64,000 bases of DNA from an uncultured Acetatifactor sp. (GTDB taxonomy: Bacteria > Bacillota > Clostridia > Lachnospirales > Lachnospiraceae), in NCBI GenBank assembly GCA_947625475.1, contig CANQOL010000008.1, positions 1-64,000 on the forward strand. Reading direction: 5' to 3'. Each line of letters begins with the position of its first letter. The first letter of the stretch is position 1. The translations under genes and the position numbers were made by a program. This document shows positions 17,747-25,152 of the stretch, piece after piece. Under the pieces are notes generated by a model. The model was given only the letters and a program-made list of their open reading frames with translations. It ran no database searches and had not been told where the DNA came from.

Positions 17747-17926
17747 ATGGAGGCTGCGCCCATCAATGCGCAGAGGTTCCCGCTGCAGACGCCCTGCAGG
17801 GCTACCGGGTCCTGCGCAGACTGCAAGTCGCCGGATACGATCTGCTGTCAGTTTTTGATCACGCGGTTTTCCAGGCATAAGGACCGGATTAAGGTGATTT
17901 TGGTGGATGAGAGCCTGGGGTTTTAG
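17747..17926 (+). pseudogene. C-terminal fragment of a LUD-domain (lactate utilisation) protein, 59 aa
   Basis: A 59-codon open frame. It matches the conserved end of clostridial LUD/DUF162 proteins: TPCRATGSCADCKSPDTICC followed by RIKVILVDESLGF. Full-length LUD proteins are roughly 200 residues or more, so about three quarters is missing. An AAGGGAGC site precedes the ATG and the frame is clean, so a short cysteine-rich protein (five Cys) could still be made. It begins 21 bases after the motor partner, which suggests the motor genes joined or replaced part of a LUD gene. No [4Fe-4S] partner gene is nearby. Confidence 0.75.
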
Positions 17927-17942
17927 TCAGTATGGAGGGATG

Positions 17943-17972
17943 GGCTGCCGCCGGGGAGGCGGCAGCCTTTTT
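17943..17972 (+). terminator. Intrinsic terminator of the motor operon
   Basis: Perfect 10-bp stem ggctgccgcc / ggcggcagcc with a gggga loop and TTTTT. It closes the GC-rich block; the sequence after it turns sharply AT-rich. Confidence 0.9.
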
Positions 17973-18055
17973 GCGGAAGATACATCTTAGAAAATTCCAA
18001 AATAAAATTTTATATGGAAATTTAAAAAATATTTTTCGAATATCAAATATAAAAG

Positions 18056-18084
18056 TTGAAATATGGATAAAATGGTGATATAGT
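18056..18084 (+). promoter_or_regulatory. Promoter of the RloAB pair
   Basis: TTGAAA (18056-18061), 17 bp, TATAGT (18079-18084) in an AT-rich stretch, 66 bases before the RloA-type ATG. Confidence 0.7.
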
Positions 18085-18150
18085 GAATGAGTAAGATGAA
18101 TAGGTAGGCGGATGGATCGTGAGCGCAATAGAAATGGGGGAGACGGTAAA

Positions 18151-19359
18151 ATGCTTTGTCAGTTTTCATTTCAGAATTTTATGTCCTATAGGGATGAAAC
18201 CACTTTTGATCTGCAGGCGGCGGCGATTCCAGAGTTTAAGGACAGCTTAATTACAAAAGAAAAATGCAGTGCCCTCTTGCCGGTCAGCGTGATATATGGA
18301 CCTAATGGCGGCGGAAAGACCAATCTGATCAGGGCCTTATCCTGTCTCATCACGACGGTGGTTAAACCGATCCATGACCTGGGAAGTACCAGAAGTCATA
18401 TCATTGTGCAGCAAAGGACTGCAGCAGAACCATTTTTGTTTGATGCCGTTTCCAGCAAAGAGCCTACAGAGTTTGAAATATTTTTCAGAACAGAGAAATA
18501 TGAGTATCGGTATTATCTGGCAGTATGGAAGGATGAAATATCTGCAGAAGCATTAGATCGAAAAATGATCGGCGGGAAAAAGCCGGCGCACATTTTTTAC
18601 CGGGACGGGGAAGAAATCACCCTGGGGAATATTTTGAACAAGGAAAATGTGAATACCAGGGTTAATGAGAGAATGCCTTATTTATCTTTCTTGGCTATCA
18701 ATTACAATATCCCTGTGATTGTGGAAGCCCAGGAATGGTTTGAGTCCTGCATTATACGCAATTATGGGAATCCGACAGTAGAAATGCGGATCATGATTTC
18801 GGATGATATCAAAACAAAGAACCAGATTTTACTGTTATTAAATGAAATGGGGATTGATGTAGAGGATTACAGGTTCGATGAGAAAGAAGAAAAATTATAT
18901 ACAGTACGGACAATCGAGGGCGAGAAGTATGAATTACCTTTCGACCATGAATCTGATGGCACCAAAAAGCTCATTGCGGCGCTTCCGGTTATTCTTGTGG
19001 CATTGCGGGAGGGCCGGCTTGTGATTATTGATGAGCTTGATGCAAAACTGCACCCAAAGCTTTTGAGATATGTGATATCTATGTTCAAAAATAAGAAAAT
19101 CAATCAATATGGGGCACAGCTTCTTTTTACATCCCATGATATGGCTACAATGAAAAATACCATATTCAGGAGGGATGAAATATGGTTTGCAGCGCTGAAT
19201 GAACGGCACAGCAGCCAGATTTATTCTCTCTATGAAATCCGGCGGGAGGATAACGAGAGAGTAAACAGCACAGCGGCATTTGATAAACAGTACCTGGAAG
19301 GAAGGTATGGGGCGGATCCATATTTGCAGAACATGCTGAGCGGGGGTGGATGGATTTGA
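18151..19359 (+). CDS. rloA: RloA-type AAA/ABC-like ATPase
   Basis: A 402-residue P-loop ATPase of the AAA_15/AAA_21 (SMC/OLD-like) group. Walker A is VIYGPNGGGKTNLIRAL (about 47-63), the Walker B region is GRLVIIDELDAKLHPKLLRY, and the switch histidine lies in LLFTSHDMATM. The N-terminus CQFSFQNFMSYRDETTFDL is the standard start of these proteins. The ATG at 18151 was chosen because GGGGGAGA lies about 7 bases upstream; an in-frame ATG at 18112 has no such site. It overlaps the RloB gene by 10 bases. Related pairs act in phage or foreign-DNA defence; here that is inference. Confidence 0.85.
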   Translation: MLCQFSFQNFMSYRDETTFDLQAAAIPEFKDSLITKEKCSALLPVSVIYGPNGGGKTNLIRALSCLITTVVKPIHDLGSTRSHIIVQQRTAAEPFLFDAVSSKEPTEFEIFFRTEKYEYRYYLAVWKDEISAEALDRKMIGGKKPAHIFYRDGEEITLGNILNKENVNTRVNERMPYLSFLAINYNIPVIVEAQEWFESCIIRNYGNPTVEMRIMISDDIKTKNQILLLLNEMGIDVEDYRFDEKEEKLYTVRTIEGEKYELPFDHESDGTKKLIAALPVILVALREGRLVIIDELDAKLHPKLLRYVISMFKNKKINQYGAQLLFTSHDMATMKNTIFRRDEIWFAALNERHSSQIYSLYEIRREDNERVNSTAAFDKQYLEGRYGADPYLQNMLSGGGWI

Positions 19360-20027
19360 GCTTGAAGCCACCTAAGAAGAGTGATTTAAATAAGTCCTGG
19401 ATGAAACAGAAGCCGGATCGGGTGATTAAAATACAGCCGGAGTACCATTTGATTGTGACGGAAGGAACGGATACAGAGCCTTCATACTTTGGAACAATTA
19501 AGGAAATTATCAATAGACAATATCCGCAAAAAATACAGTTAAATGTGTACGGCGGAGGCATGAATACAGTCAGTCTGTTTGACTTGGCTAAAACGCTTGC
19601 ACGGGAAAGTGCCAATATATACAGGCACGTTTGGGTAGTGTATGATACAGACGACTTTCCGGCAGAGCATGTAGACCATGTCCTGCAGTTATGTGAGGAA
19701 AACAGTACGGAAGAAACGCAGTTCCATGACATTTGGTCAAATCAGTGCATAGAATTATGGTTTTTATTGCATTTTTCTTTTATGCATGCGGATATTCACA
19801 GAACGGAATATTGGCCTAAGTGTTCGGAATGTTTAAAGAAACTTGGGGCAGGTGAGTATGAAAAGAATCGCAAAGACATGTATTGGATTTTGCGCCCGTA
19901 TATGGAGGCCGCCATTGAAAATGCGAAAAAGTTGGATGCTTTAAATGAGGGGAAAACAGCTTCTCAGGCGGCTCCGGGAACAAAGGTATATGAGCTGATA
20001 GAAAAGTTAAAACCGTATTTGGGGTAA
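19350..20027 (+). CDS. rloB: RloB-type protein with Toprim-like acidic residues
   Basis: A 225-residue RloB-family protein. LIVTEGTDTEPSYFGTI (about 32-48) has the glutamate placement of a Toprim first strand, and VWVVYDTDDFPAEHVDHV (about 93-110) supplies a DxD pair, so a metal-dependent nuclease is plausible. QCIELWFLLHF is the family's conserved middle motif. It overlaps the ATPase gene, as in known RloAB pairs, and the arrangement parallels two-gene ATPase plus Toprim defence systems such as PARIS. That parallel is inferred from gene order and motifs. The pair is AT-richer than its left flank, consistent with transfer. Confidence 0.85.
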   Translation: MDLSLKPPKKSDLNKSWMKQKPDRVIKIQPEYHLIVTEGTDTEPSYFGTIKEIINRQYPQKIQLNVYGGGMNTVSLFDLAKTLARESANIYRHVWVVYDTDDFPAEHVDHVLQLCEENSTEETQFHDIWSNQCIELWFLLHFSFMHADIHRTEYWPKCSECLKKLGAGEYEKNRKDMYWILRPYMEAAIENAKKLDALNEGKTASQAAPGTKVYELIEKLKPYLG

Positions 20028-20028
20028 G

Positions 20029-20352
20029 GTGTTTAACGAGCAGACAAAACAGCATGGAATGACGCAGAAAGCGGTTATGGAAACGATCCGAATCTGCAGG
20101 GACAGGAATGTACCGCGTGAATATCTGGCAGAGCGCGAAAAGGAGGTTGTGACGATTATGATGAGTTTATTTGATGAAGAACAAATTATGAAGTCATTTA
20201 TCAGAAGTGAAAGGCATGATGCAGACAGGGAAACGGCAGAGAGGTTGATTAAAAAGGGGAAAATGACTCTTGAAGATATTGCGGAATGTGTGCCATCCTT
20301 ATCAATGGAGGAATTGCGGGAACTGGAAGCGGAGGTTATGCAGATGGCGTAA
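20029..20352 (+). pseudogene. C-terminal remnant of an Rpn-type PD-(D/E)XK nuclease
   Basis: A 107-codon open frame starting GTG one base after the RloB stop. TKQHGMTQKAVMETIRICRD, EREKEVVTIMMSLFDEEQIM and GKMTLEDIAECVPSLSMEEL are the C-terminal pattern of Rpn / PD-(D/E)XK transposase-family proteins abundant in Lachnospiraceae, which are about 300 residues long. The nuclease half is absent. The junction with RloB suggests that the RloAB cassette landed in, or recombined with, such a gene. The start of another member of the family lies at 63680. Confidence 0.75.
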
Positions 20353-20376
20353 CGGAACTGTAAGTGGTAATGATGT

Positions 20377-20411
20377 CAGGGCGCGCAGAGGATTTCTGCG
20401 CGCCCTGCTTT
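20377..20411. terminator. Terminator hairpin between convergent genes
   Basis: Perfect 13-bp stem cagggcgcgcaga / tctgcgcgccctg with a five-base loop and a short T tail (ctttg). It lies between the end of the RloAB block and the convergent glycine-rich protein gene, so it can serve either strand. Confidence 0.8.
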
Positions 20412-20451
20412 GACGATAGGAGACTTTACACTCGGATTTTCTCCCAAAGTT

Positions 20452-21465
20452 TTAATAGGGGATCCGCATATTTTTCAAAAATTCTTCGACTCCGGCGGCT
20501 GTATTTGCAGATTCATCTGTCAAAAGTCCGTCGTCTGTCAGCAGCGGTGTGTCGAGAACCGATTTGACAGAAACGGCTGTGCTGGCGCAGGAGGCTACGG
20601 TCTTCCTGGAGGTATCAGAGTAAGCCCTGTAATCGTCCCCCTCGGTTTTTAAAATGTCCTCCATTTTATAGATAAGTGGGAGGAAATATGTGTCCAGCCG
20701 GGCCAGCAGGTTATAAAACATGTAGGTTCGCCGCCTGATGGTTTCGCACTGTAGAGAGGCAGTATGCAGCTGTGAGGCAATTTGAAGGGCCTCCGCTTTG
20801 TTGGTGCAGGCCTTCTCAAGATTTTTTTTGGCGGCATTGCCGGCGACAAGGCCCATGACCATAAGTGCGGGACCGGCGACAAGCCCGCCGAGTACTGCAG
20901 TGCCTCCCGCCATGCCGAGACCTCCCACTGCCAGTGAGCCGCCCCCGAAAAAGGCCAGGGTCGCATTGGCGGCGGCTGCACCGTGCAGAGCGGCTATGGC
21001 GGTACCTGTAGACGCGCATGCAAAGGCCTGGGCTGCCCCGTATGCCCCAAATGCAGCCAGCGCTCCTCCGGCAGTTCCGGCGACGGCGCCTCCTGCCAGG
21101 GAACCGGCAAAGTTTACCATCGTCTTCATTTCGGTAAATTCTTTTTCGTCCACATGCAGCCGGTGCAGTTCATCCAGACCTTCTGTTTCCCGAAAGTCTA
21201 CATTTTTGATTTTCGTGAATGTATCAAGGAATTGGGTCATGCTGGTATTCAGCACAAAAAGCTTTTCACTGCCCAAATGAGAGAGTGAATTACCGCACGC
21301 CAGTCTTTGCGCATTCAGCAGACATGTGGAATCCTCTACGATTTCGTTGGCATTTTTATTGAGATTACTTGCATTTACGGTATCGATTCCCGCCTTCACA
21401 GTCTTCCCGACACCAAATGCCCCTGTCGCTGCAGCGACACCGATAAACAATAAAGGTAATGGCAT
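20452..21465 (-). CDS. Glycine-zipper membrane protein of unknown function
   Basis: A 337-residue protein, the last gene of a four-gene minus-strand cassette. A hydrophobic N-terminus (LLFIGVAAATGAFGVGKTV) is followed by a soluble helical stretch, then a long Gly/Ala-rich region (about 120-205) with repeated GxxxG steps (SLAGGAVAGTAGGALAAFGA; GGGSLAVGGLGMAGGTAVLG; GPALMVMGLVAGNAA). This is the composition of pore-forming or membrane-inserting hairpins. The C-terminal 110 residues are helical and soluble. The ATG at 21465 follows AGGAGGGG directly. I know no named family; the pore idea is inference from composition. Confidence 0.75.
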   Translation of the reverse strand: MPLPLLFIGVAAATGAFGVGKTVKAGIDTVNASNLNKNANEIVEDSTCLLNAQRLACGNSLSHLGSEKLFVLNTSMTQFLDTFTKIKNVDFRETEGLDELHRLHVDEKEFTEMKTMVNFAGSLAGGAVAGTAGGALAAFGAYGAAQAFACASTGTAIAALHGAAAANATLAFFGGGSLAVGGLGMAGGTAVLGGLVAGPALMVMGLVAGNAAKKNLEKACTNKAEALQIASQLHTASLQCETIRRRTYMFYNLLARLDTYFLPLIYKMEDILKTEGDDYRAYSDTSRKTVASCASTAVSVKSVLDTPLLTDDGLLTDESANTAAGVEEFLKNMRIPY

Positions 21466-21482
21466 GTTTTTCCCCTCCTGTT

Positions 21483-22244
21483 TCAAAGTGAAATCAAATC
21501 CTTTACGCTCTCAAAAATTACATTTTTTCTGTCTGCAATTTCATTGACCATATTTTCAATGGTCAGATAAGGTCTGTCCGTCGTCTTGATCCAAGACAGC
21601 TCTTTCTCCAGATCTAACAATGTGAGAATACTGCTCTCCATCTCCAGGAAGATGGCTTTGTCGATGTTCAGTTTGCGGACGATGTATTTCAGGAGTCTTC
21701 TTTCAGATTCGTCATAGCTTTCGTCACTGTAGGCAACGGTCAGCAGATCCCAAACCAACAGTTTGGGAGTAATATAAGTATCCGCTGTCTGTACCGATGA
21801 TGAGAGGGCTTGTTCAACGCCGTCCTGAAGGACATCGTAAAAGTCCTCCGGGTCAATGATCTTCTCCATCTGTGTTTTGCATTCTTTGACAATCTGCTCC
21901 TTGTTTTTCCCGAACTCGGGGTCTAGTTCTGCTCCTATTGCATCAAACTTTTCTTCCTCGCTATGAAAAATTTCACCGTCTGCTGCCATCAGGTAGTAAA
22001 TAACTTTGATGGCGCTGCGTGTGGAGATTGCTTTGATCTCCAGCGGTTCAGTCGGGGGGACCTGCTCATCTTTGCCGGGTTTCTTTTTGAATATTTCCTT
22101 GACTTGGTCGGGAACCTTGACTTCCGGCGCCTTGATTTCCGGTATTTTTACGTTCTGTACCGATGTTTTGACAGAATCCATGGCTCCGTGCAGTGAGGCG
22201 AGTATGCTCTTGCCTTTTTCTTTGTCAGTTTCTTTTTTTACCAT
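21483..22244 (-). CDS. TerB-like domain protein
   Basis: A 253-residue protein. The N-terminal 65 residues are lysine- and proline-rich and probably unstructured (KIPEIKAPEVKVPDQVKEIF). Residues about 72-215 look like a TerB helical bundle with two copies of its acidic metal-binding pattern: YYLMAADGEIFHSEEEKFDA and TVAYSDESYDESERRLLKYI. TerB domains, first seen with tellurite resistance, recur in stress and defence modules, often near proteases or membrane proteins. It sits 13 bases after the M48 protease gene with a GGGAGG site, and 17 bases before the glycine-rich gene. Its role is probably to link the two, by inference. Confidence 0.75.
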   Translation of the reverse strand: MVKKETDKEKGKSILASLHGAMDSVKTSVQNVKIPEIKAPEVKVPDQVKEIFKKKPGKDEQVPPTEPLEIKAISTRSAIKVIYYLMAADGEIFHSEEEKFDAIGAELDPEFGKNKEQIVKECKTQMEKIIDPEDFYDVLQDGVEQALSSSVQTADTYITPKLLVWDLLTVAYSDESYDESERRLLKYIVRKLNIDKAIFLEMESSILTLLDLEKELSWIKTTDRPYLTIENMVNEIADRKNVIFESVKDLISL

Positions 22245-22257
22245 TTTTGTCCTCCCA

Positions 22258-24594
22258 TCATAGCGTCAGCGGAACATCTGATTCCATCAGCGCATCAAAT
22301 TCTTTTTGATTGGTAAACTGCGGCTCGCGCCCCAATACTTTCTGAATGACCACGTTCCCGTGGATGACAAGATTGGAATCTCCGGTTTCTATTCCCTGCT
22401 GTATGTAGTCAAAGCCCGTCATAAATTCCGAGATGTCCTCCGCAAGGTAATTGGATACCCTTTCTTCGAGCTTTGCTTTGAAGTCTTGAAGCTGTGCCAA
22501 AAACAGCGAGGCTTTTGTTTCGGAGAGAAGCATTTTCTCACGGATGAGCTGCGTTTCCTTCTTTTCGACGGAGACTTCCTTTATAATGGCTATGGCGGCT
22601 CTGCCAGCGCCAACATAATTAAATCTTGTGACAAACCTTCCGGAGAACAGCACCCAATTTCCGCCGGATTCAATGGCGGCGTGGATGGCTGCATCGGCAG
22701 TGTCGGCAACCGTGAACGTCATGGAGGAAATGGTGATCATCCGCTCTACAGTTCGATTTCGGAAAGGCAGAATCATATTTCCATTCAGTTTCACAACATC
22801 CTGCGGGCTGTCCGAGCCGGCACTGGCGAGCTCGGCGGCAAGACGGCGGATGAAATAAAAGGTTCTGACAATGCACTCATTGACCACCACAGGAATTGTC
22901 TGACGGCCTATATGGTGCGCCAGGCCCAGTTCCGTTCGCAGATCGAACTTGTGAGGGATCAGTTTATTGTCTGCATCCCGTTCCCCCAGCAGGGTACCAT
23001 TGAACAGTTTGGAGATATTCACGGAGAATTCTTTATATCCCCTGTCGTCCAGCTTCTGAAACAGAGGCGTGGCGGATAATTCCTTCAGCAGGGAAACCAG
23101 CGGACCGGGCAGCCCGGTCCCGGGTCGGTTCTTCATGGCGGAGCTGTACGAGCCGGCCATGTCGCTTGCCATGTGGAACGCCCAGTTTACGGTGCCGAAC
23201 ATGATCTTTTCCGGAAAGTTCTTTCCAATCAGTGATAGCCCGTCTTTGTTTAACTCAACTGCCTGAAACGCACCGGTTACGTCTGTTCCATAAACCTTTC
23301 CTGTAAACTGCGTCAGAATAGAGCATGCAAGACCTACCGGCGTCGGATGGTGGGAGAAATCACGGAGATGGTGCTGGAGCCCGCCGCCGAATTGAGCAGT
23401 CGCTTTATCTGCAGCGAGGGGGGAATGATCCTCCAGATGCTTTATTGCACCGGCAAGCGTATTCCCCTCATAGCCTTGTATCTTTGCCATCTTCAGCACA
23501 AAGGCATTTGCCTTGTCGCTGCCCCACTGATCGGCTTCTTCCAGATTGAATTCGCCTGCAAAAAGGCTGTCGATTATGCCAGAGAGAATTCCGCTGCCCA
23601 CAGCCACAGCATAATCGTACTTATCTGCATGGCTGACACAGCGTTCTAGTTCGGAATCAATCCTTTGAAGCGCCTGGTTAACCGTGTCAAGATCAGGCTC
23701 GTCCTGCACCTTCTCTGCGGAAAAAGTCAGCTTGGCGGAGATAACTTCTTTCTCGGAGCAGCGCTCATCCTCCGCCCGTTTCTCCTGAACCGTGTAGGTA
23801 CCGTCTATAATTCCTTGATATTGTGCCGACTTTGACCATTCGTAACACTCGCAGGCACGTGTAGCCAGTCGCGGGTGACTTTCTCCCTGCACCAGCATCT
23901 GTTCGATGTATTTGTTTGATGTGGAATCATTGACGAATGTTTTGAGGTCCATGGCCTGCTTTAGGAATTCGCCGCGGTCAATGTTTTTGCCGTAGCCATG
24001 CAGCCGCAGCAGGACATCTACCATTTTCTCCGCAGTTCTGTCGCAAAGAACTGCAGCGCGGTCGGCCGAGAACTCGCTGCACCTGTCCCAAAACAGCAGA
24101 GCTCTCTCAAGCGTGGGCGTCAGATATCTCCGAATTGCCGGAATATGGGCCAGAGGACTGTTGTTTATACCGTTGTACAGCTGGATGGCAATGGAATGGT
24201 AGAGAGAATGCTTACAGGCAATGTGTCCGCACTCATGCGCCAGGATGCTTGAAATTAAATCCGGGGACATCTCATTTACCAGTCTGGAGGTCAAAATGAT
24301 GCAGGGGTGGACGCTTCCGTAGGTCCACGCATTGGCGTACTTGTCTTTTATATAATACAGTTCTGGCACGTCAATTCCAAGAAGATCGCAGATCGGCGGA
24401 AGCCGTCTGTATATCTCGGGCATTTGTTTATCGCTCAGGCGGATTGCGGACGAAAGGTAAGTGTATTTGAAAGATTTTTCGTCGTAATTGGCATGATAAG
24501 CTTCCAAAAGTTTTATGAATTTTGGAAATGTGTTCAAAGCAGCCGCAGCCTTTCTGTCCAGGTCGTGCATATAAAGCTCAGAAGAATATGACAT
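22258..24594 (-). CDS. Large M48-family metallopeptidase
   Basis: A 778-residue protein. The zinc site is HECGH (His120, Glu121, His124), with the third ligand Glu174 in CSEFSADRAAVL, the Ste24/HtpX-type ExxxD arrangement. Unlike HtpX there are no clear membrane helices around the motif, so it is probably soluble and cytoplasmic. The M48 unit covers about 1-270. The rest (about 270-778) is unassigned; a late stretch (TFTVADTADAAIHAAIESGG, WVLFSGRFVTRFNYV) might be a PH-like beta domain, and a helical C-terminus follows. The gene lies between an XRE regulator and a TerB-like gene on one minus-strand unit. Substrate unknown. Confidence 0.85.
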   Translation of the reverse strand: MSYSSELYMHDLDRKAAAALNTFPKFIKLLEAYHANYDEKSFKYTYLSSAIRLSDKQMPEIYRRLPPICDLLGIDVPELYYIKDKYANAWTYGSVHPCIILTSRLVNEMSPDLISSILAHECGHIACKHSLYHSIAIQLYNGINNSPLAHIPAIRRYLTPTLERALLFWDRCSEFSADRAAVLCDRTAEKMVDVLLRLHGYGKNIDRGEFLKQAMDLKTFVNDSTSNKYIEQMLVQGESHPRLATRACECYEWSKSAQYQGIIDGTYTVQEKRAEDERCSEKEVISAKLTFSAEKVQDEPDLDTVNQALQRIDSELERCVSHADKYDYAVAVGSGILSGIIDSLFAGEFNLEEADQWGSDKANAFVLKMAKIQGYEGNTLAGAIKHLEDHSPLAADKATAQFGGGLQHHLRDFSHHPTPVGLACSILTQFTGKVYGTDVTGAFQAVELNKDGLSLIGKNFPEKIMFGTVNWAFHMASDMAGSYSSAMKNRPGTGLPGPLVSLLKELSATPLFQKLDDRGYKEFSVNISKLFNGTLLGERDADNKLIPHKFDLRTELGLAHHIGRQTIPVVVNECIVRTFYFIRRLAAELASAGSDSPQDVVKLNGNMILPFRNRTVERMITISSMTFTVADTADAAIHAAIESGGNWVLFSGRFVTRFNYVGAGRAAIAIIKEVSVEKKETQLIREKMLLSETKASLFLAQLQDFKAKLEERVSNYLAEDISEFMTGFDYIQQGIETGDSNLVIHGNVVIQKVLGREPQFTNQKEFDALMESDVPLTL

Positions 24595-24614
24595 GGTATC
24601 ACCTGCCTATAATT

Positions 24615-24842
24615 TTATTTTTTGCGGGGAGCAGTCTCTGGGTCTGAAACAAATTCGACAATATCGTCAAGCTTGCAGTCAAGAGTAGTGCAAAGCTTTT
24701 CCAGTACATGGACCTTGACATCTTCATTCCGCCCGAGCTTAGCCATTGCATTGGTAGTAATCCCGGCAAGATGGGTCAACTCCGTCTTGCTGATGCTTTT
24801 GTCAATCATCAGTTTCCAAAGTTTATTGTAACTGACTGCCAT
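24615..24842 (-). CDS. XRE-family (YozG-like) regulator of the M48 cassette
   Basis: A 75-residue helix-turn-helix protein: WKLMIDKSISKTELTHLAGITTNAMAKLGR, then the family end VLEKLCTTLDCKLDDIVEF. First gene of the minus-strand cassette, 20 bases before the protease gene, with GGAGGT before its ATG. Two overlapping palindromes at its promoter (24922-24945) are good candidates for its own operator. It is a paralogue in type, not a copy, of the regulator at 5443. Confidence 0.9.
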   Translation of the reverse strand: MAVSYNKLWKLMIDKSISKTELTHLAGITTNAMAKLGRNEDVKVHVLEKLCTTLDCKLDDIVEFVSDPETAPRKK

Positions 24843-24895
24843 ACCGTGACCTCCTGTTCAGATTGTCGGATGGGTGTACTGTGCTTCCTGTGGAC

Positions 24896-24945
24896 ATTGT
24901 ATCATGGATAAATCTAAAATGCAAGAAATTCTTGAAAAATTCAAG
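24896..24945 (-). promoter_or_regulatory. Promoter and palindromic operators of the M48 cassette
   Basis: On the minus strand TTGCAT (24924-24919), 17 bp, TACAAT (24901-24896). Two perfect palindromes begin at the -35 box: CAAGAAATTCTTG (24922-24934) and CTTGAA-N3-TTCAAG (24931-24945). This suits repression by the XRE protein encoded first in the operon. The rest of the 310-base gap to the ABC permease holds only the nested palindrome at 25011-25147. Confidence 0.75.
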
Positions 24946-25010
24946 ATATATTGTGGAAGGGTAAAAGGACAGATATATCAGAAATGGTTTGGAGGCAAGG
25001 TCGAAGGGGC

Positions 25011-25147
25011 GCCCGGGGCAGCGGGGATATGTCTTGGCGGCGCGCTCTCGCTCCGTAAAAAACGCAGCCTCACTAAGCTCGAAAGAACCTCGCTAAGTGA
25101 GGGCGTTTTTTAAGGGCCTGCCAAGACATATCCCCGCTGCCCCGGGC
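25011..25147. repeat. 28-bp perfect inverted repeat enclosing a bidirectional terminator
   Basis: A perfect 28-bp sequence at 25011-25038 returns inverted at 25120-25147 (core gcggggatatgtcttggc). Between the arms lies a second, imperfect hairpin (25056-25112) with A6 on one side and T6 on the other (taaaaaacgc ... gcgtttttta), which should terminate transcription on both strands. It ends five bases before the stop codon of the minus-strand ABC permease. The long outer arms are not needed for termination and are more like the ends of a small mobile element or a protein-binding palindrome. Confidence 0.85.
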
Positions 25148-25152
25148 CCGGT

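Noticed and set aside
15595-20027. A complete Zorya defence system
   Set aside because: The motor pair is present but the following ATPase and RloB are not ZorC/ZorD, and a terminator, a LUD remnant and a new promoter separate them.
24874-25113. 79-codon plus-strand open frame
   Set aside because: It runs through the promoter and operators of the M48 cassette and into the nested palindrome, so it is chance.
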